DNA of 64,000 bases, from positions 7,242,434 through 7,306,433 of the forward strand of contig CM026573.1 in the NCBI GenBank assembly GCA_015143295.1, given 5' to 3'. Made by a program: the position numbers and the translations under genes. Shown one piece after another: positions 57,148-64,000 of the stretch (position 1 is its first letter; the number at the start of each line of letters is the position of its first letter). This DNA comes from Tetracentron sinense. Its lineage: Eukaryota; Streptophyta; Magnoliopsida; Trochodendrales; Trochodendraceae. The notes under the pieces were generated by a model. The model was not told the origin of the DNA, searched no databases, and worked only from the letters and a program-made list of their open reading frames with translations.

Positions 57148-57368
57148 GGCTCAGGATTACCTCTGGTAGCTGCCCGAGCTTAGTGCTCGGGCATCCACAA
57201 AACGTAGGGCATGTGGCAGATGTCAGTGGGCAGAAGTCATTTCACCTGTCCCCATCATTTTGACTTCTGCCCCACTTACAACTTTTCCCTTTAAAATAGC
57301 CACGTATCCTATGTTTTGTGGATGCCCGAGCGCTAAGCTCGGGCAGCTACCAGAGGTAATCCTGAGCC
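57148..57368. mobile_element. Mutator-like MITE (221 bp) with long inverted ends
   Basis: The first 65 bases (GGCTCAGGATTACCTCTGGT onward, including GCTGCCCGAGC) are nearly the exact complement of the last 65. A 9-bp direct repeat CCTTCCTTG flanks it (57139-57147, 57369-57377), as expected for Mutator-like insertions. Confidence 0.88.
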
Positions 57369-57946
57369 CCTTCCTTGAGGCCTGGGTGTACTCTAAAAGT
57401 ATTTTATATTTGACAAGGAGAAGATACCAACACAGCCGATACCACCTTCCGCATTATCCGGTCGTTGAAATCCAATCCCTGTGAATGGAAATCTTTTCTA
57501 AAACAAAGAATCCTAAATCTTAATGTCCTGTAAGGAAACAGTGGTGGAACATTTTTCTGAAAGAAAAATGTGCCCCACGCTTCAGTGGCGTATATATTTT
57601 TTGATATGCGATTCCTAAGATCATGTGGCACATCTACCAATCTACATAGATCTGAAGATTTTTAAATAAAAAAAAATTGAGCAGCAATTTAATAGGGTGG
57701 GCCTTAGGCAAAAATTTGGATTCAGATTAACTATACTTAATAGAATTTATTCTCCTTAATAAGGGTTGGTTAGACATTTGATCAACAGTACTTTACAAGT
57801 CAATCCATCTATCTATTCAAAATTTTCACCAAGAGCATGCATTCATTTCATGCAATGAGCATGAACTGTCGAACTAGTGGACCGGCTCTTGGACACTACG
57901 ATGTGTGGATTAGGAACAGCCCCTGGCCACAACAGGCACCTTTAAT

Positions 57947-57985
<39 letters not shown>

Positions 57986-58589
57986 TATTTTAAATTTTTT
58001 TATTGAGGTGGACCAACAAGATGCCAGTTACCCTTTGAGTTACAACAGGGGCTGTTGCTAATCCACACTCCTCTTGAACCATGGCCCTTGAATGCGGTGA
58101 CTCGTTTGGTGCTCTACTAACAAGGTAACCAATTGCAAATTTTTTGGGAGAATCATATATATATATGTACACTAATGAGTTGCCCGTGCAAAACATGTGG
58201 GAGAGAAGGGAAGGGAGAGTATGTGAAAAGGGCCCATGAGGAGGTAATTTTTTCATTCGGACAATTTAATCAATGTTTTTAACTTAGTCAATTCTCTTTA
58301 TAATAGTAAAATAGTTAGAAGATAAGTATAAGGGCAAATGACCAGTCAATCAGTCCCCAAAATCAATATAATTAGACTATTTTAAAATCAAACTTAAAGC
58401 TAGGATCGGAAAGAACCGGTCATTTCAATTAGAGAACCGGTGATATAATCAGGAAAAACTAAAAAATTTGGCTAAGAAAAAGAAAAAATATTTTCTTAAT
58501 AATAAAAATACACGATCCAACTTGACCAGTCGAAAGGAGAACTGATCACCCAATGATTCGATGACAGATCCAATTTTGAAAACATTGTT

Positions 58590-58980
58590 TTACATATTAG
58601 TAAATAACAGTTTTTGAATTAAGTTAAATTTCAAAGAAAATTTTAATAAATGATAGTTTTGGAATTAAACTAAAATTTAATGAACTCAATCAGTGTCTTT
58701 ATATTAGTATAAAAAGAGTAAAATATAATTTTAGAATTAAGCTAAAATTCAATCAACATTTTTAAAATACCATTCTCCTTATATATTTAGTAAATGACAG
58801 TTTTAGAATGAGCCTAAAATTCAATCAATATTTTGAACTCAAGAGATAGTTTTGAAATTAAGCAAAAATTTAACCAACATTTTAAAATGTCAAACTCTTA
58901 ATGTATTCAGTAAATGCCACTTTTAGAAGTTACCTAAAATTCAATCTAACATTTTGAACACGGTCATTCTCTTTATATTA
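58590..58980. repeat. Degenerate tandem repeat, unit about 100 bp
   Basis: The phrases AGTAAATGACAGTTTTAGAA, CTAAAATTCAATCAA and ATTTTGAAC recur four or five times with many mismatches. Unit borders are uncertain. Confidence 0.6.
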
Positions 58981-59104
58981 GACTAGTGGGTTGCACATGT
59001 GATGCACGTGAGATAGGGAAGAGGGAGAGAGAAAAGAAAGTGTGAGCTACGCTAGTGTGACCAATGTGATGCACGTGTGTGAAATGGAGAGAAACATGTT
59101 GGCC

Positions 59105-59560
59105 TCTGGCTAACTTAAGGAGAGCTCAATCACACCCATAGGTTAACACGTATCCATTATAACTCATCTTAATCATAGTTAAGATTTACTAACTCTTATG
59201 ATTTAACAATCTAACCTTAGTTTTTAGAAAAAAGATATTAAAAAAAAGTAACCCAAGGGTTAAGAAATTTAAATCCTAAGGTTATTTAAAAAAATAATAA
59301 TTTAAAACCAAGATTTGATTGTTGAACCCTAAGGGTTAATAAATCTTAACCACAATTAATAAAGGTTAAAGGGGTCACGTTAACCTAAGCTTATTTTTTA
59401 TATAAAAAATAATAATTTCTAAAAATCAAGATTAGATTATTGAACCTTAAGGGTCAATAAATCTTAACTACAGTTAATAAGAATTAAAATAGACATGTCA
59501 ACGCATGAGGGTGTGATAGAATGTGATTGCAATTGAACTTGAGTTCAATCACGATTGGTT
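59105..59560. mobile_element. Decayed foldback MITE (APC8-promoter family)
   Basis: The left arm contains GAGCTCAATCACACCCATAG and GTTAACACGTATCC. The right arm contains ACATGTCAACGCATGAGGGT and GAGTTCAATCACGATTGG. It appears enlarged by an internal partial duplication of the AACCTTAAGGGT block. Confidence 0.6.
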
Positions 59561-61506
59561 GATTCAATCTCTATACAAGAGAGAGTGGCGTGGGAAAGGG
59601 AGAGAGAGTGAGGGAGGAAATAACGTGAGAGTGATTGAGACTTGGGAGAGAGAAAGTGGAAGGATAAAATGACAAATCTATCCTTATAAAAAAAATTAGC
59701 TTTTTACAAAAAAAAAAATTTGTATGTTTATTTTTAATCATTTTATCTAAGGGTATTTTAGACATTATACTTTCAATCAATGTTTTGAACATCCAGAATT
59801 CTCATTATATTAGTATATATATATATATATATTTATATATACATTAACAAATTTGTGACACTTGTCCTTGTACAAAACATTTACTTTGAAAAGGCAAATA
59901 TGTTATTTTTTATTATATTTTGTATTAAATAAAAAAATATGATAAGGCATGTTAGCTTTATTCTTAGTCATGTTTTTACTCTTAGTCAAAAATTAATATT
60001 TGTCTTTATTCTTAGTAAAAAAATCAACACCTATAATTATTTTAACATGTGTTGATTTTTGATTAAAAGTAGAAAATACATGAATAAGATTAACAAGTCT
60101 CAAAAATAAGGATGTCAATGGGTCGAACCGGGACATGAAAATTGTGAACAGTGAATAAACCTGATCCGAATTATTGCTGGAGGATATTATTTACCTACGT
60201 GAGGATTGGGGATTGGAGTGTTTGCTACTCATGAATAGTTGCCGGGATCTTGTGAGAGAGAGAGAGAGAGAGAGAGGTCACACTCCACTAACGACCCGTT
60301 GGTAATAGGTTTTTGATGGCAATTCGGCGAAATATCCTGCTATTGGATCTCCCTTCACCCAAGATCAAAACCAGCTTTCTCCTAAAAGGAAAAACAAGGA
60401 ATAAGGTGTGTCATGTCAAAAGATGAATAATAATAGGTAAGGCTCAAGGTTGCCGAGGATTTGGAGGTGTTGTCTTTTCCTTGGGAGTTGTGAAGGATGG
60501 TGGGTAGGCCCCACAGATCTCATACGCGTTTTTGACGAGCAATCCTTCGGATTTGATTTGTCGAGTGAAAATCTCTCACTCAGACAATTGAAGCGATCTC
60601 CGAGATTTTTGCTTTGCAAGTGGGAAAGCAAAGTCCAAGTGAAAACAGGAATGACTTGGTCCCACCCTAGATTTCAACGGTACTCCAAATCTCCTCTTTC
60701 TTGACTACTTTTCCTTTCCTAATTAAACCTCATGACTTTCTCTTGCCCCTCCATATCCCGACCATTCAAGACGGCTATATCTTTCTGGGGGCGATCATGC
60801 CACCTGTCACTGGATCAACCTACTTTACATTATCTAGAGCTACTCGCGTTTGATGTATATCGCCTTTCTTTACTGACACGTAGGAGAGTTTTCTTTGGTA
60901 AGAGAAAATAAGAAGCGAGTGTGGCTTGCACCCTTTTGAATAGTGTCAGTCACCGGCAAATGCGGGTTTCCCTCTTTTGACGCCGCCAGTACAGGAACCG
61001 TGTCGGTCTATTATACTCGGAGTCGACGAGGTCATTTCTTCTCTACTGAGAGATTTGACGGCGCGATTTCCATTGACTTGCGGTCAACCATTTCACAACG
61101 GTAGACATGGAAGAGATCTTAATAATATATTTTTTTTTAAATGTTACAGGACACGCGGTTAGGCTGCAACAACGTTACCTGAGTTAGTATTTGGCCACTA
61201 GTGAGACAGTTAAAAGTTTAACATTGAAAATTGAATTAATCTAAGGATACTCTAGGTACTCCCAAATATACTCTCAAATTCTAACCCTAATCTCAGTTGT
61301 TAAACGGTTAGAATTAGAATTGATGTGACATTAAAAAAGATAAAATAAGTCGACTCAAATCCTCTTCTTTAATGGTTGGTTATAAACTGTTAAGAATAGG
61401 GAGTAGATTTGGGAGTAGTTTTAGGAGTACCCATAGCCTGTCTCAAATTGAAAATTAGGCTAAATAATTGATATCTCAACAATAACATTGGTTGAAGGAG
61501 TTAGGC

Positions 61507-61971
61507 AACGGATTATCTCTAGCAGATGCCTAGTATCACACTTGGATAAGCCTCTTCAGCTACACATGCAATGATCACGTCCCGTTGGATAGTATGAGCA
61601 CACCTCCCTAGCTTGCCGCATCTCTTCTTTGACACCTATTAAATGTAGTTAAGATTTATTCGCTCCTTGAGTTAAATAACCTAACATTATTTTTTTTTCT
61701 ATTTTTAATGTAAAATTAACTTTGATTATGATTCACTTGTGATTAAATTTTTTAAGATTTGTTTTTTATAAAAAACTAAGGTTAAATTATTTAATCTTAA
61801 TCACAAATAATAGGTGTCAAAGATGACACGTGGCAAGTTGGAGAGGTGTGTGTATTGCCCAGCAGAACGTGTGAAATGCATGTTATCACCTCCTTAGTAA
61901 AACACCATTGCATTAGTGAGCTAAAGAGACTTGCCCAATGATGTTCGAGCATCTGCTAGGGAAAATCCATT
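61507..61971. mobile_element. Foldback MITE (family of 11131-12419)
   Basis: The left arm CAACGGATTATCTCTAGCAG ... ATAAGCCTCTTCAGCT pairs with the right arm AGCTAAAGAGACTTGCCC ... CTGCTAGGGAAAATCCATTG. The inner arms with CACACCTCCCTAGCTTGCC also pair. Confidence 0.7.
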
Positions 61972-62259
61972 GTCGTTGAGTTGGTATTTGTTCAGCACTT
62001 TGAGAGGATTAAAAGTTTAACACTAAAAATTAGAGGATTAGAAGTTTAACATTAAAAGTTAGGCCAAATAGTAGATATTTAACTACTATACTCTTGAGAG
62101 TTTTAATATGTTTTTTTTTTTTGTGTAGGAAACATTTATCTAAAGTTAATAGGGGATAGCAACCACATGAAAATTATAAACTGTGCCAAATGATAGATAT
62201 ATGAAACTGCCACACAAGGAGAAATTGGAACTTTTTATTTTTTGGTAATGAGACACGCG

Positions 62260-62395
62260 ATTAGGTCGCAATCCAATTAGTAGTTAGTATCTGTTCTAAG
62301 TTATGGACGTGTGGAGACTGGAGAGTACAACACTCTCATCCTCTCGGGAATAGAACTCGGAACCTCCTTCCTAAGGAAAGGATATACTTATCAAC
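62260..62395 (-). repeat. tRNA-derived SINE (family of 20524-20693)
   Basis: On the minus strand, the B-box-like GGTTCCGAGTTCTATTCCCG is followed by CTCTCCAGTCTCC, AGATACTAACTAC and GCGACCTAATCGCG, the order seen at 20524-20693. An A-rich tail occupies about 62234-62245. Confidence 0.6.
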
Positions 62396-62950
62396 TAGGG
62401 GTGATTATTAAACAAAATGTTCATGAACTACTAGGGCTCAGTTCATTAAAAACTCGAGTATCTTTCGTTTATTTAGTAAATGAGCCTATCTTGAACACTA
62501 TTTTCGAACTCGTTTAGTGAACGAGCCGAGCTTGAACATACCCTTGCTCGACTCGATAAAAGTTCGGTTCAATTATATCTACATATTAACCTACTAAAAT
62601 ATTTAAAATTTACTTATTTTATTTAAATATTAAAATTAAGTATATGTATTATATACTAATAAAAATTAATAGTATATAATATATTTTATATGATAAAAAT
62701 ATCATTTATATAATTATAATCTTATACTAAAATTTTAGTTAACATCGTGATTTCTTTGCCTATGATAATAAAGTGAATTTTTTACCTAATATGAATATCT
62801 ATATTCAATAAAACAAGTTGCTCATGAATTACTCGTGCTCGGCTTAAGTTCAGCTAGTAAAACTCGAGGTCATTTATTTAATAAACGAGTTAAGCTTGAA
62901 CATGATTTTCAAGCTCGTTTGATAAACGAATAAGTTTGATCACACCACTA
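62396..62950. mobile_element. hAT-like MITE (555 bp)
   Basis: It starts TAGGGGTGATTATTAAAC and ends GTTTGATCACACCACTA, an imperfect inverted repeat, with AACTCGAG / GCTCGTTT words inverted around an AT-rich centre. A target duplication was not identified. Confidence 0.55.
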
Positions 62951-63174
62951 CTCGGTTCGGTTGGGTTCGATTTCAACCTTACCTATCACTGGGCTATTCC
63001 CACGGTGTATAAAAAACAATAGAAACTTAACCACCCAAATGTGGGATGCAAAGCGGTTAGGTATGACCGCAATCTGTTTGTGCGGTACGCTATTAGCCTA
63101 GTAGGATGCACTGTTGCGTTCTTAGATGTTCCTCTTTTAATAGACAATCATAACGTTAAAGTCATTGCGCTATG

Positions 63175-63181
63175 AGATACG
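63175..63181 (+). promoter_or_regulatory. Type-B response-regulator-like motif (AGATACG)
   Basis: AGATACG, 299 bp upstream of the response-regulator ATG, fits the extended binding motif of type-B ARRs ((A/G)GATACG-like). Several shorter AGATT/AGATC cores follow at 63260-63345. Type-A genes are classic cytokinin-induced targets of type-B factors. The motif is short, so chance is possible. Confidence 0.4.
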
Positions 63182-63479
63182 ATAATTTTCCGATTTCGCG
63201 CGATATTTAGACAAAATTTAATATTCTAGGGGTGAAGACGAGAGAAAGAGAGAAATCGAGTAGATTTGCAGATCACACGAAAGTGGATTTCAGAATCTCA
63301 GCGTAGCTTAAAAAAGTAGATATCAGATTTCTTAGATAGAGGAAGAGATTGAGTCATTGATTGACAGAAACAGATCGACATTACAGCGTATAAATGCAAA
63401 CCCAACTTGCTACGCTCCTGTAATTCCCATCTCTAAGCAAAATTTCCCAGCGAAACCGATTCTCTGGATTTCAATCGGA

Positions 63480-63980
63480 ATGACGAGAAACGGCGTGTTC
63501 TCCCGGCGACAGAAGCTTGAGAAGCTTGATGGTTTTAAATCCTTTGATCATCCTCCCCCGGATTCTGAAGAACTCCACGTTCTTGCCGTTGATGATAGCC
63601 TCGTCGATCGAAAAGTTATCGAGCGCTTGCTCACGATCTCTTCCTGTAAAGGTCAGTTTCAGATTTTCTTTTTAAAAAATTTCTAGTTTTTTTTTTCCCG
63701 TTCTGTTTAGTGTTCTGAATCGATTTGGTTGGGATTTTCAGTGACCGCGGTCGATAGTGGAAGGAGAGCTCTGCAATTCCTTGGATTGGATGAGGAATCG
63801 AGCTCTGTTGGTTTTGATGTAAGAACACATTCAAGATTGAATTTTTCTTCTTCTTGTGTTTTGTTATATCGATTACATAATGATTTTTGGTGGAAATTTT
63901 AGGGTTTGAAGGTGAATCTGATCATCACAGACTACTGTATGCCGGGGATGACAGGATACGAGTTGCTCAAGAAAATCAAG
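63480..63980 (+). CDS. Type-A cytokinin response regulator, ARR3/ARR4-like, first three exons (partial)
   Basis: Exons are 63480-63651, 63742-63818 and 63903-63980, each with GT-AG borders and in phase; the gene continues past the window. The 109 residues seen form most of a receiver domain. [19 protein letters not shown] places the acidic pair at D38-D39, [20 protein letters not shown] is the second strand and helix, and [20 protein letters not shown] holds the phospho-acceptor D93. The conserved Lys and C-terminal tail lie outside. The N-terminal extension ([10 protein letters not shown]...) and the exon pattern are like ARR3/ARR4. Type-A regulators take phosphate from His-phosphotransfer proteins and act as negative-feedback regulators of cytokinin signalling. 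There is no earlier in-frame ATG. Confidence 0.93.
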
Positions 63981-64000
63981 GTTAGATTTTTAAATTTTTG

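Larger units (their letters stand above)
50293..63479. other. 13-kb gene-free region of nested repeats
   Basis: The left end should hold the RSRC2-like promoter and the right end that of the response regulator. In between I find only transposon-derived DNA, microsatellites (TA at 52240-52284, TA near 57951-57977 and 59816-59838, GA at 60253-60276) and unassigned AT-rich sequence. 60400-61000 is of ordinary complexity but contains no gene I can support. Confidence 0.6.

Noticed and set aside
60450..60704. 84-codon plus-strand ORF in ordinary-complexity DNA
   Set aside because: No start context, splice partner or recognisable motif; an overlapping minus-strand ORF is similar in length.

Overview
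This is nuclear DNA from a flowering plant. The genes have many short exons separated by AT-rich GT-AG introns, the proteins are plant families (type-A response regulator, atypical E2F, plant APC8), and the intergenic DNA is packed with plant transposons. The exact lineage cannot be read from the sequence. Gene density is low: six cellular genes in 64 kb, two of them cut by the window edges. Exon structures were built by hand from reading frame, splice sites and protein-family resemblance; every proposed join keeps phase.

Layout. 158-487 (-): first coding exon of a secreted or membrane plant protein of unknown function, running off the left edge. 3765-13297 (-): an 11-exon MYND zinc-finger gene with an MSS51 C-terminal-like region (377 aa), its introns loaded with MITEs, a copia solo LTR and a LINE fragment. 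13298-16035: spacer with a hAT-like MITE, a SINE and a TRIM. 16036-19826 (-): an 11-exon atypical E2F of the E2Fe/DEL1 type (378 aa) with a consensus E2F site in its own promoter. 22578-33500: a complete 10.9-kb Ty3/gypsy Tat-lineage retrotransposon, with its sense strand on minus and a spliced antisense gene on plus. 35987-41367 (+): the APC/C subunit APC8/CDC23 (577 aa). 44261-50292 (-): an RSRC2-like arginine/serine-rich splicing-related protein (357 aa). 50293-63479: a 13-kb gene-free stretch of nested repeats, including a 2.07-kb solo LTR inside a hAT-like MITE. 63480-63980 (+): the first three exons of an ARR3/ARR4-like type-A response regulator, running off the right edge.

The retrotransposon is the most informative object. 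It has a TSD (ATTTG), LTRs about 1.7% diverged by hand count, a primer-binding site, an intact gag-protease ORF, dual RNase H domains, an integrase, a 136-bp tandem duplication behind pol, and a three-exon antisense gene. Gag-protease is separated from reverse transcriptase by one amber codon followed by CAA TTA, the context of the leaky amber codon of tobacco mosaic virus. Pol itself carries nonsense codons and frameshifts, so this copy is dead or needs helper proteins.

The cellular genes do not form an operon-like unit. By family knowledge, E2Fe/DEL1 restrains endoreduplication by repressing an APC/C activator, APC8 is a scaffold subunit of that APC/C, and type-A response regulators damp cytokinin signalling. 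Their proximity is probably chance.
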